Notes under the pieces: model-generated
Told to the model about the DNA's origin: nothing
The model's input: only the letters and a program-made list of their open reading frames with translations
Database searches by the model: none
Position numbers and translations under genes: made by a program
Part shown: piece after piece, positions 10,710-20,445 of the stretch
How the letters are laid out: each line of letters starts with the position of its first letter
Numbering within the stretch: the first letter of the stretch is position 1
Assembly (NCBI GenBank): GCA_023213315.1
Contig: JAKCPI010015361.1
Span: 1-64,000, forward strand
DNA from: Euborellia annulipes
Taxonomy: Eukaryota; Arthropoda; Insecta; Dermaptera; Anisolabididae
Direction: 5' to 3'
Length of the DNA stretch: 64,000 bases

Positions 10710-10945
10710 TAAATATTGTATGATTAAATTTAATTAAATTCTCATCTAATTGTAGATAAATAAATAAGACAAAGGTTAAATTTCAAAATAATTTTAATTT
10801 AGTTTATGCGCAGTTCGACATGAATACGATGAAATGCGCATAAGCTAAAATAAAATCCTTTTGAAAAGTAACCTTGTGTTATTTATTTATCTATAATTAG
10901 ATGATAATTTAATTAAATTTTACAATGCTTAAACTAGTGCCAACG
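10710..10945. repeat. Inverted-repeat element, complete
   Basis: Arms ATTTAATTAAATTCTCATCT, AATTGTAGATAAATAAATAA, then AGACAAAGGTTAAATTTCAA are matched by their reverse complements at about 10850-10925. The centre, TTTATGCGCAG...ATGCGCATAAGC, is itself complementary. One arm of the same family is at 22896-23040 and a scrap at 3282. The right edge carries GGTGAATTCTTTGGATAATA, also present (inverted) at 22902. Non-coding. Confidence 0.6.
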
Positions 10946-11061
10946 GTGAATTCTTTGGATAATAATAAAATTAAACTTTTCTACTAATTAGATCTAACAA
11001 AATTATTTTTTAAGATAGCAAATTTGTTGTGCTTAAGATTGGGCAAAACAACCCTCTACCT

Positions 11062-11299
11062 CAGCGGTCGGTGAACTTTTTTAATCATTACCCCAAAATA
11101 TTTTTGTGTAAGTTGATATTACTCCATGGCGAAGAGCAAAAAAAAAAACGAAATCGCCTCTTTTTAGCATCTTTCATATTATAGCCCCCATGATAATTTT
11201 GAAACTCACTCAATTTTACCCACAAAAGTTTCATTTTTACCCCCAAAAATTTCATTTTTACCCCATTTGGGGTAATTTACCCCGGTTCCCCGACTGCTG
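11062..11299. mobile_element. hAT-type MITE, 238 bp
   Basis: Termini CAGCGGTCGGTGAAC and GGTTCCCCGACTGCTG are near-perfect inverted repeats. The 8-bp duplication CTCTACCT flanks them exactly (11054-11061 and 11300-11307). An 8-bp duplication with CAG...CTG ends is diagnostic of the hAT superfamily. The interior has repeats of TTTCATTTTTACCCC and no transposase, so it depended on an autonomous hAT element elsewhere. Confidence 0.88.
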
Positions 11300-11635
11300 C
11301 TCTACCTAGACAAAATTATTTTGTTTAATAAATAAAATAAATATTAGAGGCATTTGCATAATAAAAAAAAAGCTCAAAATTCACAATTTCCAGTTTATTT
11401 GCCCCTAAAGCCGGGTCCAGACTGGCGTATCATTTCACGTTACACCCGCCTGGAGCCAGCTTAAGTGAAGATGCCACGCACCATACCCATTCAGCGGCAG
11501 GCAGTATCTTAAAAGGCTCTTTTCTATACTCTCTCATTTTTTGATCAATTTAATTAATATTTTCAATTAATTCACTCAAAATGATTGAACCGTATTGGAG
11601 AGCGCTACCACTTTGTTCATTTTTTTTAACGAGTT

Positions 11636-11835
11636 CTCAGGTCACGTCAAGGTGAGAGAGGGGGATGCGGGTCGTTTGGGCAACTGGTGGTCTACATTCA
11701 TGATTCTGTTCGACTCTATTGATTAATTTACCCGATGCACTTAAGCCCAGATTAATTTCGCATATCAAAATGCCACATTGTAAACGCAATATGGTGAATT
11801 GTCTGCGAGGTTGTATGCTCTCATCAATCAATAGC
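11636..11835. promoter_or_regulatory. Single-copy island, possible regulatory element
   Basis: Composition is clearly less AT-rich than its flanks, and no part repeats in the window. It contains AGGTCACGTCAAGGTGAG (11639-11656), a pair of nuclear-receptor-like half-sites, and homeodomain-type words TTGATTAATTTA, AGATTAATTT and TCATCAATCAATAG. An open minus-strand frame of 64 codons crosses it, but no domain is recognisable. Enhancer function is an inference from motif density; an unrecognised exon is the alternative. Confidence 0.3.
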
Positions 11836-11839
11836 TAAT

Positions 11840-12385
11840 ATCATGTTTTAAATTTGTTTGTCATGTAATTGGAATAGCCATTACAACCAACCCCTTTTCA
11901 TGCATATTACGAAATTTATTTTAATAGTACTTGCTTGCTGCCTCTCTTATTTTATATTATATTTTACAAGTGGTCTCATTTTCATTTCAATATTAAATCC
12001 ACTCAAAAGGTATTTATTCGTTATATACCCTGTATAAACGTATGGTATATAAAATCTTTAAGCCCTTAAAAAGGAAGCAGTATATAAAACATCTTTAGAA
12101 ACCCAAAAACCATAGCATAGAGGAAATTTTTTGAAATGTTCTTTGTTAAATTGATAATAACTTCCCTATTCATATTGAATAATGAAATTTTTTTTTACAT
12201 TTAAATTGAATAAATTCTCCTAAGTTGAATTTAAAACTAAGTTGTCCTTGAATTTAGTAACTTAACTATTTCATCCATCCCTCTCTCAAATTTATTTATT
12301 TAAATCTAAAAAAATTTACCCTTCCTGATTACACTGTTAAAATTTCCATAAACTAGTTTAGCAAGTCTGTTACACAAACTGTTCT
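11840..12385. other. AT-rich sequence, no gene seen
   Basis: No repeat family, ORF or promoter signal that I can support. Confidence 0.45.
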
Positions 12386-12935
12386 GTCTGTGAACAAAAT
12401 ATATCAAGAACGAAAAGAGCTAGGAGATTGAAATTTTGTATCTCCCCTGGCACGTGGCATAAGATTTTGAACAAAATTGGCCAAAGAGTACTAGAACTTT
12501 ACTGATGTACTTTTTCAGTTTCTGTTTTCGATTTTCTCAAAATTCGTTCCTACGATTTTGGTTAAAATTCAAAAATCAATTATTTTTTAGATACTCTGTA
12601 AAATGTATTGTATATTCTCATTTTGCTCTCACACTCTTGTATTTCATAGGATAGATGGTTGCCATGCAAGGGCGGATACAAGGGGGGGTAAAGGGGGGAT
12701 TTGAAAAAAATACTTTTTTTCGAAAAAAAAAATGTATTTTTAATGTAAAATTTTAAAAATTAATACTTAAAAATTTGATTTGTATTTATATTCTGGCAAA
12801 CAAAATTACCGAAATTAAGAAAAAAATGTGTGCTGTGCGACCAGTCACTCCATATTACCCCCCTCCCCTCCCCGAGAAACACCTCTGGATCCGCCACTGT
12901 TGCCATGGTAACAAAATATAAATATTTTTCCATCA
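12386..12935 (+). mobile_element. HP element, truncated at both ends, split by a MITE
   Basis: Starts in the HP body (TCTGTGAACAAAATATATCA, AGAGCTAGGAGATTGAAATT), runs through ACTAGAACTTTACTGATGTA and GTATATTCTCATTTTGCTCT, is interrupted at TTGCCATG by a hAT MITE (12667-12899), and resumes with GTAACAAAATATAAATATTT. Both terminal hairpins are missing. Confidence 0.75.
12667..12899 (+). mobile_element. hAT MITE (family M) inserted in HP
   Basis: Termini CAAGGGCGGATACA and TGGATCCGCCACTG pair as inverted repeats. The 8-bp duplication TTGCCATG lies at 12659-12666 and 12900-12907, and removing the insert restores the HP sequence. Inner right portion: ACCGAAATTAAG, TGTGCTGTGCGACCAGTCAC and TCCATATTA, which matches the right arm of the HP terminal hairpin. 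233 bp, non-coding. Members of this family are at 32230, 39965 and 46358. Confidence 0.9.
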
Positions 12936-13452
12936 TCTACATTTTTCAAACGCCGAGAGAGACTTGATTTATTCAAATTTTTAATTAAATTCATTAGAGG
13001 CACATACACATAAAAATATACTCAAATAAAAGGGTCTATCTTTGAAAAATCGTATAAACTTTTAGTAATAAAATAAGTTTTAAAACAACAAACATACGGA
13101 GTATTTGTTTTTCTGGCCTTTTTTTTTCTTTAAAAATATCCTCTCTTCTGATTTTAGTTCCCAATGGCGCCAGAGTTATTGATTAAATTTTAATAAAATA
13201 AAAGTATAATAAAATAAAGACTTTATTCTATAAAAAGATTAATTAATTTTGAGGGTTTAAAAAGAAGTTTGACAATTTCAAGTCTTTTATATTACTTTGA
13301 ATGAATATTTACTAACTTTCTCATTTATTATGCATTCAAAATGTCGATAAACATCTTTAAATTATTTATTAATTGTGGGGTTATCACAATTGAGTTGTTC
13401 AATACCAGAGTTACCTAGGCCTCAATTATTTGAAACCTAATTGAGTTAAAAC

Positions 13453-13666
13453 CAAACGTCGCGGGTTCGGACCCAGGCAGTCCGATGATTTTATTTAAGC
13501 CATTTGGATACCAGATGGCTTAAATAGAAATGCCTGACCCCACAATAGATATATTCTCTACAACGGTTATCGTCAAAGTCTTATATGGCCTAAGTTGCCG
13601 AAAAGACTGTGAATGGGAGTGTGAATGAGAAAAAAGTGTGAATGTTTTTTTATAAAAAAAAAAAAA
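13453..13666 (+). mobile_element. 5'-truncated SINE with 13-bp duplication
   Basis: Begins inside the tRNA-like head, just before the B box (GGTTCGGACCC), and continues through the palindromic body (AAGCCATTTGGATACCAGAT) and the tail of GTGTGAATG words to an A-run. Exact duplications ATTGAGTTAAAAC at 13440-13452 and 13667-13679 bound it. The A box is missing, so this copy should be transcriptionally dead. 5' truncation is the usual mark of incomplete reverse transcription. Confidence 0.88.
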
Positions 13667-13679
13667 ATTGAGTTAAAAC

Positions 13680-14690
13680 TTCCAAAAATTAAGAAAGTAG
13701 TGGCCACACACTACTCTGTAAAAATGATATGAATTTTCAATCGTTTTTCAAATACTGTCGTGCTTGAATTTTAATATACTTTGTGAAATCAAATTCATTA
13801 AGTAAAAAAATATGAATCAAATTTAAGTAGCTTAAAAAAATATGATATTCTTAATAAAGTAAGTAGTCGAGATGGTAAAGTCGTCGTAAAAATTCACATA
13901 TGAATGAAAGAAACCAAGAGCTCGAGGGACGATTTTTCCTTTTAACAAGTATATGTAAATTTTCATAAACCGCTTATGAAACTTTTATTGAGAGTTCATT
14001 TTTTACTTTATGAATTTTTGCATATACCCGAATGTAAAATTATTATAGTCAAACTGTAATGGGATTTAGGAATTAGTTCATTTTTTGGGGCTTGGACTCT
14101 GGCATGAATCCGATGGAGAAGTGTACTACATGAAGTATTAAATTTTACAAAAGTTCCTTGAATTTGTCAGGTGGTTTCTCTACTAAAATTCACTAGACAA
14201 ATGATGTCCAAAACTATAAGCAAGATATTATTATTGATTATATAAAGTTTAAAGCCTAGATTATGGTTTAGAATATCTAATGAGAGATCAATCGGTTGAA
14301 GGTTTTGCACTTTGTAAAGGGCTTGGGAACCAGGGAACCCTTGAGAGAGAGAGAGAGAAGACGGCTTGTTTAAGAATTGCCCCATCTTCATCTCATCCTT
14401 CATCCATCCTTATTTTATCCAGACTCCGATAATGCAAGAACAAACACAAATATTTAGATGGCAAATATTGGCAGCAAAGCCTTCACACAACACTTGGAAC
14501 AGTTTACAATCTTCGATGATATTTTATAAACATCAGATCGAAGATATAATTAAAAAATATTAAGCAATAGAGAAATCAAATTATTTGTATTTCAATTTAA
14601 AAAACTCTAGGCCTATTATTAAATAAAAAATCTCTTGGTTAGAAATAAAATGATATAAAGTTTATTTTATCTTTAAATTTTTATTATACC
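13680..14690. other. AT-rich; one short dispersed repeat
   Basis: ATATGAATTTTCAATCGTTT and TGCTTGAATTTTAATATAC (about 13728-13782) recur at 21810-21860, so this is a dispersed repeat of unknown class. A (GA)n tract is at 14344-14358. No supportable gene. Confidence 0.4.
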
Positions 14691-14700
14691 GGTGACAACC

Positions 14701-14726
14701 GTGAAACGTTTCACACGCTGCAGCGT
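14701..14726. repeat. Two adjacent perfect palindromes
   Basis: GTGAAACGTTTCAC (14701-14714) and ACGCTGCAGCGT (14715-14726) are perfect dyads lying end to end. They could be binding sites for dimeric proteins or small cruciforms. They lie 30 bp upstream of a hammerhead-like motif and may belong to the same unclassified element. Confidence 0.6.
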
Positions 14727-14753
14727 TTTTTGTGCACAAAAAAAACAATTAAA

Positions 14754-14795
14754 GGACTGATGGTAGAGCATTAATAAATGCACCGAAACGTCTCC
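14754..14795 (+). ncRNA. Hammerhead-ribozyme-like motif (degenerate)
   Basis: GGA, CTGATG, a hairpin in which GGT pairs with ACC and GCATT with AATGC, then GAAACGTC and TCC. GGA and TCC can pair as stem I. The order stem I - CUGAUG - stem II - GAAA - C·G - UC - stem I' is that of a type I hammerhead with minimal stem III, as known from Penelope-like elements and retrozymes. The position usually occupied by A9 is absent or substituted, so self-cleavage is uncertain. It may be a decayed copy or chance. The window has several similar motifs. Confidence 0.3.
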
Positions 14796-14809
14796 GGAAA
14801 ATTGTAGCA

Positions 14810-15389
14810 TTCAGAATTATTTCTTTTTGGCTGCCTCTGCCCTTCCTCTCAAAGTAATTAAATTTGTATTGATAAACTCATTGGATTGCATAACTTGCAG
14901 GCGAACTCGCATTTTCCAACTTTATTTGAATAATCCGATACCAATAATTTTTTCTTCGAACTTATCAAAATCTCATTATTTGTTGGAGACTAAAGGACAT
15001 TGGCGTAGACATGCCCCCTACCCACACTACTTGGAGACTCAGAGAGTTAGAGTACTTCATCCCCTCCTTAATAAATCGTTACAATTTAAAAATTTTAATT
15101 ATGGTGTTTAATTACTTTATTTTTATTTTAATTATTTGTACACAATGAGGGACTGAACAAGCCCTACATACATCTTAATTTTAAATAAATAAATAATAGT
15201 TCTAAAATGCATCAAGAAATAATGGAAACGATGAGTCAGCCAAAAGGAAAAAAAAATTTTTTTGCCTTAAGTCAGGTTGACAATTTGTTGTTACACTTGT
15301 TTTTTAAATGGTTACATATTTTTGACAATTTGACTATCACGGCAAAAATAGCGACTTGCCGTTAACAGAGAAAAAAAAAATAAAATTTT
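14810..15389. other. AT-rich, one open frame, no gene called
   Basis: A frame of about 94 codons is open at 14827-15111 but has no ATG start and no recognisable domain. Codon composition is ordinary for this AT-rich DNA. I do not support it as a gene. Confidence 0.35.
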
Positions 15390-15663
15390 TTATCTCTGGC
15401 CCTTTTTCATCAAAATTTGTAATTAATTTTTCATCTTCATTGATTGATTAAAATTCAAAAATCAATTATTTTCTAGATGCTCTTTAAAATATGTATTCTC
15501 ATTTTGCTCTCATAATTGTTTGAAGACGACTTTACTCTTGTGCTTCAAAGGAAATATAGGAGAAATGGTTGTTATGGTAACAAAATATAAATATTTTCCC
15601 ATGTTTATAAATTTTCCATCTTGATTTTTAATACGATATGTTGGCAGTTACACCAGATTTTTA
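15390..15663 (+). mobile_element. HP element fragment, internal-to-3' part
   Basis: Recognisable blocks GATTAAAATTCAAAAATCAA, GATGCTCTTTAAAATATGTA, GGAGAAATGGTTG and AACAAAATATAAATATTTTC, ending in GTTACACCAGATTTTT. The left arm of the terminal hairpin is deleted. Confidence 0.65.
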
Positions 15664-15677
15664 ATAAATAACTAATA

Positions 15678-15730
15678 CAGAATGTGGTCTATAGGCCTAA
15701 TTAAAAACTCTCATAATAATATAAATCTAC
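15678..15730. repeat. Fragment of the GGGAGTTTTTAATTATAG inverted-repeat family
   Basis: GTGGTCTATAGGCCTAATTA and AAAAACTCTCATAATAATAT match the right end of the elements at 44097 and 49321. A similar scrap is near 41053-41095. Only the terminus remains. Confidence 0.5.
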
Positions 15731-15870
15731 AGTCAAGAAACAAATAGGCCTATCTTCAACATTGGGATTAAAATTATTTAAGTAGAATTTCATGTCAACC
15801 ATTGAATTTAAATAAAACGGGGATAAATTAGATAGATAGAAACAATAAAGCACCAAAATATACTTGAATT

Positions 15871-17047
15871 CAGAGGCGTACCGAGGCAGTTGGGGACCTG
15901 GGGCGGCACTAGAAGAGGGGGCCTTATATTGAATTTTTTTTTTTTTGGGGGGGGGTGCTCATCTTTAAATATCCTTCTCCTCCATACATAAAAATATTTT
16001 TAAAATACCGTATATCCCTGAACCCCAAGGGTCCCGGGACCTCTCGAAGAGAAATTCTCATTAAATTTTGATTTTTTAACTAAATTTTTCGGTTTTTATT
16101 TGAGCCCTGAGGGCCCCGGGGCCTCTTAAAGAAATTTTCATTAAATTTTGATTTTTTAACTAAATTTTTCGGTTTTTATTTGAGCCCTGAGGGCCCCGGG
16201 GCCTCTTAAAGAAAATTTTCATTAAATTTTGATTTTTTTTATGTAAATTTTTCGATTTTTACTTGAGCCCTGAGGGCCCCGGGGCCTCTTAAAGAGAAAT
16301 TTTCATTAAATTTTGATTTTTTAACTAAATTTTTCGGTTTTTACTTGAGCCCTGAGGGCCCCGGGGCCTCTTAAAGAAATTTTCATTAAATTTTGATTTT
16401 TTAACTAAATTTTTCGGTTTTTACTTGAGCCCTGAGGGCCCCGGGGCCTCTTAAAGAAATTTTCATTAAATTTTGATTTTTTAACTAAATTTTTCGGTTT
16501 TTACTTGAGCCCTGAGGGCCCCGGGGCCTCTTAAAGAAATTTTCATTAAATTTTGATTTTTTAACTAAATTTTTCGGTTTTTATTTGAGCCCTGAGGGCC
16601 CCGGGGCCTCTTAAAGAGAAATTTTCATAAAATTTTGATTTTTTAACTAAATTCTTCCGTTTTTATTTGAGCCCTGAGGGCCCCGGGTCCTCGCAAGAGA
16701 AATTTTCATAAAATTTTGATTTTTTAACTAAATTCTTCCGTTTTTATTTGAGCCCTGAGGGCCCGGGTCCTCGCAAGAGAAATTTTCATTAAATTTTGAT
16801 TTTTTAACTAAATTTTTCGCTTTTTATTTGAGCCCTGAGGGCCCCGGGGCCTCTCAAAGAGAAATTTTCATTAAATTTTGATTTTTTAACTAAATTTTTC
16901 GTTTTTTACTTGAGCCCTGAGGGCCCCGGGGCCTCTTAAAGAGAAATTTTCATAAAATTTTTTTTTTTTTATAAATATATGGGGGCCTATGCCGACACGG
17001 GGCCTGGGGCGGACCGCCCCCCCCGCCCCCTCCTCGGTACGCCACTG
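15871..17047. mobile_element. hAT-type element carrying a minisatellite, 1177 bp
   Basis: Termini CAGAGGCGTACCGAGG and CCTCGGTACGCCACTG are inverted repeats with one mismatch. The 8-bp duplication CTTGAATT flanks them exactly (15863-15870 and 17048-17055). Inside, GGGGCGG-rich subterminal sequence encloses about 11 tandem units of about 80 bp (separate entry). No transposase frame; non-autonomous. The array makes up about 70% of the element, so it has probably grown after or between transposition events. Confidence 0.92.
16102..16958 (+). repeat. Minisatellite, about 11 units of 80-83 bp
   Basis: Units start with GAGCCCTGAGGGCCCCGGGG at 16102, 16182, 16265, 16347, 16427, 16507, 16587, 16669, 16750, 16830 and 16912, giving periods of 80-83 bp. 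A partial unit precedes at about 16020. The unit joins a GC-rich palindromic core (CCCTGAGGGCCCCGGGGCC) to an AT-rich half (CATTAAATTTTGATTTTTTA, CTAAATTTTTCGG). Units 3-7 are almost identical, while the units at 16669 and 16750 share private variants (ATTCTTCCG, GGTCCTCGC), showing homogenisation of neighbours by unequal exchange or slippage. Confidence 0.95.
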
Positions 17048-17059
17048 CTTGAATTGTTA

Positions 17060-17565
17060 GGGGATGATTGAAACCTCCTATGAATAGAGGAATCTTCATT
17101 AATTCATATATTTTCATAATTGCGTTTAGCTCTCTAATGTAAAATTTTCTTAAAAATATTTTATTATTTATTTTAAACTGTTAAAATTTAATAAACAAGA
17201 GTGAATCATATTAAAGTTTATGTAGTCTATAGTAGTTGGGCCTGTTTAAAGATTAATAATGAAATTAGGATTAGAATTTTGGAGAGAGAGAGTGAATAGA
17301 GAGAGAGCCTTCCTCTTCCTGGGCTTAATCCGGTAGGAGAGAGTCTTAAGTAAAAAAAAAAAGAAGAAATAAAAAACAGTTTATTATGCAAACCATGTTT
17401 TGAGATCAAAAGGATTAAAATACCCGCTCTTAGGGGTAGACTGAAAATGCGTTCTAATTTCAAAGTATCATATTTAATTAATTTTCTCTTTGAGATAATA
17501 TAATTTTGAAAAATAAAATGAAATTCTGATTTTTTTAGGTTAATTTAATTATGAATTATACTTTT
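17060..17565. other. AT-rich, GA-tract; no gene seen
   Basis: A (GA)n-containing purine tract at 17281-17307 and AAAAAGAAGAAATAAAAAAC later. No supportable gene. Confidence 0.4.
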
Positions 17566-17791
17566 TACTTTCTCTTACCTATATGTATATGTTAATATAA
17601 GCTTACATATATATAGAGAGAAAGTATTGGATTCATGTCAAAAATTCGATTGGTGGCCAAAGAGTATTAGTACTTTACTGATGTACTTTTCAGTTTTTTT
17701 TTTTTTTCGATTTTCCCAAAACTCGATCTAATAATTTTGATTAAAATTCAAAAATCAATTATTTTTTTAGAGGCTCTTTAAAATGTATATT

Positions 17792-18055
17792 GCCCTCTGA
17801 GCTTGGTGTAGAGGTTAGAGTGCTAATCTCATATACCAAACGTCTCGGGTTCGGACCCCAGGCAATCCGATGATTTTATTTAAGCCATTTGAATACCAAA
17901 TGTCTTAAATAAGAATGCCTGGACCCCAATAATAGATAAATTCTTAAATAACGGTTATCGTCAAAATCTTATATGGCCTAAGTTGCCGAAAAGACTGTGT
18001 GAATGTGAGTGTGAATGAGAAAAAAGTGTGAATGTTTAAAAAAAAAAAAAAAAAA
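17792..18055 (+). mobile_element. tRNA-derived SINE, full length, in HP
   Basis: The head GCCCTCTGAGCTTGGTGTAG contains A box TGGTGTAGAGG; B box GGTTCGGACCC follows. The palindromic body and GTGTGAATG tail end in an A-run. The duplication AAAATGTATATT is at 17780-17791 and about 18056-18067, and is HP sequence. Both pol III boxes are intact. Confidence 0.9.
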
Positions 18056-18115
18056 AAAATGTATATTCTCATTTTGAAATCTTCTGAAGACCACTTTACC
18101 ACTACTCTTATACTT

Positions 18116-18386
18116 TTTTTTTTATTAAAAGAAACATTCACACTTTTTTCACATTCACACTCACACACACACACATTCACACTGTCTTTTCGGCAACTCA
18201 GGCCATTTAAGACATTTACGATAACCGTTATTGATTTAATATACATATATGGGGTCCAGGCATTCTTATTTAAGCCATTTGGTATCCAATTGGCTTAAAT
18301 AAAATCATCGGACTGCCTGGGTCCGAACTCGCGACGTTTAGTATACGAGGTTAGCACACTAACCTCTACACCAAGCCCCGCGGGAC
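18116..18386 (-). mobile_element. tRNA-derived SINE, full length, in HP
   Basis: Minus-strand copy. The head ends at 18386 with GTCCCGCGGGGCTTGGTGTA, the A box is TGGTGTAGAGG and the B box AGTTCGGACCC (one change). The tail ends in a homopolymer at 18116. The duplication ACTCTTATACTT lies at 18104-18115 and 18387-18398. Together with 17792-18055 it forms a head-out, tail-facing pair only 60 bp apart. Confidence 0.9.
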
Positions 18387-18574
18387 ACTCTTATACTTCA
18401 TAGGAAAGATAGGAGAAATGGTTGCCATGGTAACAAAATATAAATATTCTCCCATGTTTATAAATTTCACATCTTGAATTCAAATGTACTGTAGTGTCGG
18501 AAACTAAATATATCTCAACTCAAAAAAAATCTGGTGTGACAAGCACAGAACACAACTTTCGATTACTGTAGTTA

Positions 18575-18755
18575 ACCTTCAACCCTTCGTTTACAATGCA
18601 GGCGCGCTACCAACTACGCCAAGCCAGAGGACAAAATTTTATATTAAAAATAAAATGTGATTTCTAAGAAAAATATTTTTCTCAAATCTCGGGGGGGGGG
18701 GGGAAGGGGGATGGTACTTTTTCCCTTTACCCTCACTTGTATCCCTCCTTGATAT
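18575..18755 (-). repeat. SINE head fragment joined to a decayed M-family MITE
   Basis: GCAGGCGCGCTACCAACTAC and GCCAAGCC (18599-18625) are the minus-strand A-box half of the second SINE subfamily (TGGCGTAGTTGGTAGCGC). The following AATTTTATATTAAAAATAAA, CTCAAATCTCGGGGGG and CTTGTATCCCTCC match the left half of the M-family MITE, inverted. Neither has intact ends. Confidence 0.5.
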
Positions 18756-20440
18756 TAATACGATATTGAATTACTTCAAATAAAAATAAATAAAAAAATA
18801 TATTGTATAAAATAAAGAAACTAAATGGAATTGCCAGTCTGTAGCCAACTACTGTATATATTAAAAATCTTTAAAAATATTTTAATTTTGAGGTCGCCAT
18901 GCAATATTTTGTATCCTTTAAACACGTAATAATTTAATTATTAGAAATTTGATAATTTGCCTAACTGCAAGGGCTTCCATTTTAATTTTCTCATTTTTGA
19001 GTTCAGGTCACTTAAATAATTTAATTATAGCTGATTTGATTCCATTAGTAAAAAAAAATAATTTTATCACTTTTAAAATTACTGGTTGCATTTACCGAGT
19101 GATGAGGAATTTTTTATGACGCAGATGATTACGATACGTAATGACCAAAAATGAAAAACTATTTTGGAACGGAAATATAAAAAGGTTGTGATAGTATCAC
19201 TATTTTTAATAGAAACTTATTCCTCCCTCTCAGCCTTTTTTTGAATTTATATAAAAAATCGTATAAAATATTGAACAATTTTTTTTTTATAATAATTAGA
19301 AAAACTTTTTCGCATTGTCTTTTATGTTTTTCTTATATTTGAATAATGAATAAGATAAATCCGAAAGGTTTTTTTAAACACAAAAAAAATAACAATTAAT
19401 TAGTTGCTTGTTCTCAAAATGAAAAGTTTCACTCTAGTTATATATTGTAAATAAACCTGGTTAATGGAATTAGGATATATTTACCTATATCAAACAGAAG
19501 AGGTGGTTGGTATTGTGTTGTTTAAGCCTGGCAAAGGGCAAAACAAACCCCATTCGTTTTTTTTTCACCAACAACATCCTACTACATACAATACATGCCC
19601 ACTCTAACAGATTCAATTGTTCATTATTAAAATTTTCGGCAACAAGTACGCATGTACATGCAAGACTAGTATTCAATAGAAAACAATAAATGAATGAGAA
19701 AGACATGGTTTAATTAGTCTTGGTTTTAGTACTTAAGATGGCTATCCTACAGACAATGCTAACATTGGTGGTGCTACAAAAAAAAAATTCTGGCTACAGC
19801 CCCTGCTAACAAAAATAAAAGATCTAATATGATATTATTATAAATTACATATATACATTATTTTTATTATTAATATTACATATATTATATATAAATTACT
19901 TTTTTGTATTTTAATTAAACTGTGTGGTGCAATATAGTATAATATGTTTGTTCAGATGGTGAAGAGGGAGGGTTCCCGAGTTTGTTTACTCGCTTGCTTC
20001 CCAGTCTATTTTTCTACTATATAGGCTTGTGATCTCTTAAACAAAAAAATGAGTCAGGAAGGAAAACGAAAAAGTGTGATGAAAATGAATGAAAATCAAT
20101 TTTTTACTGAAACCTCGGATTAACCGGCCAAACGGGTATCCGGCCCAGGTCTCGGTTCCGAGAGGTTTTACTGTAATATTGTTTTAAATTACAATGAAGA
20201 CTTTCCAATAAAATATTTACTAAACTTTTCTTTTGTTTTCAACTTTTACATCAAGAAAAGCCATTTCAAACATCTTTCATAAATCTTTTAAATTGTACAA
20301 GAAACAATTCATAACGATATAGATATTGAATGAATACAGGCGTATCTCAAATTTGGTCACTTTCCCGTAGTTATTTTTTCAAATAATAATTCTTCGAAAT
20401 CGTTTTTCCCTAGTTTTTTGGAGAAGATGTAACTTCAAAC
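18756..20440. other. AT-rich, mostly featureless
   Basis: No repeat family of the window reaches here. The part from 19500 to 19700 is less AT-rich (GCCTGGCAAAGGGCAAAAC) with open frames on both strands, but none has protein-like character. GGTTCCCGAGTTTGTTTACT near 19970 and CCTCGGATTAACCGGCCAAA near 20113 are isolated GC-richer words. Confidence 0.4.
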
Positions 20441-20445
20441 TTGAC

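Larger units (their letters stand above)
17566..18568 (+). mobile_element. HP element carrying two SINE insertions
   Basis: The left hairpin is intact (TACTTTCTCTTAC ... AGAGAGAAAGTA, 17566-17627). The body has an internal deletion joining AAAAATTCGAT to TGGTGGCCAAAGAG. It is split at AAAATGTATATT by a plus-strand SINE and at ACTCTTATACTT by a minus-strand SINE, then continues to AAAAAATCTGGTGTGACAAG. The right arm of the terminal hairpin is lost, where TACTGTAGTTAACC replaces the expected sequence. Removing the SINEs leaves an HP body that aligns with the other copies. Confidence 0.85.

Noticed and set aside
14827..15111. Open frame of 94 codons as a protein gene
   Set aside because: No ATG start, no recognisable domain, no splice or promoter context, and composition as expected for this AT-rich DNA.
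16102..16958. CRISPR array
   Set aside because: Units are contiguous 80-83 bp tandem repeats without unique spacers, inside a eukaryotic hAT-type element.
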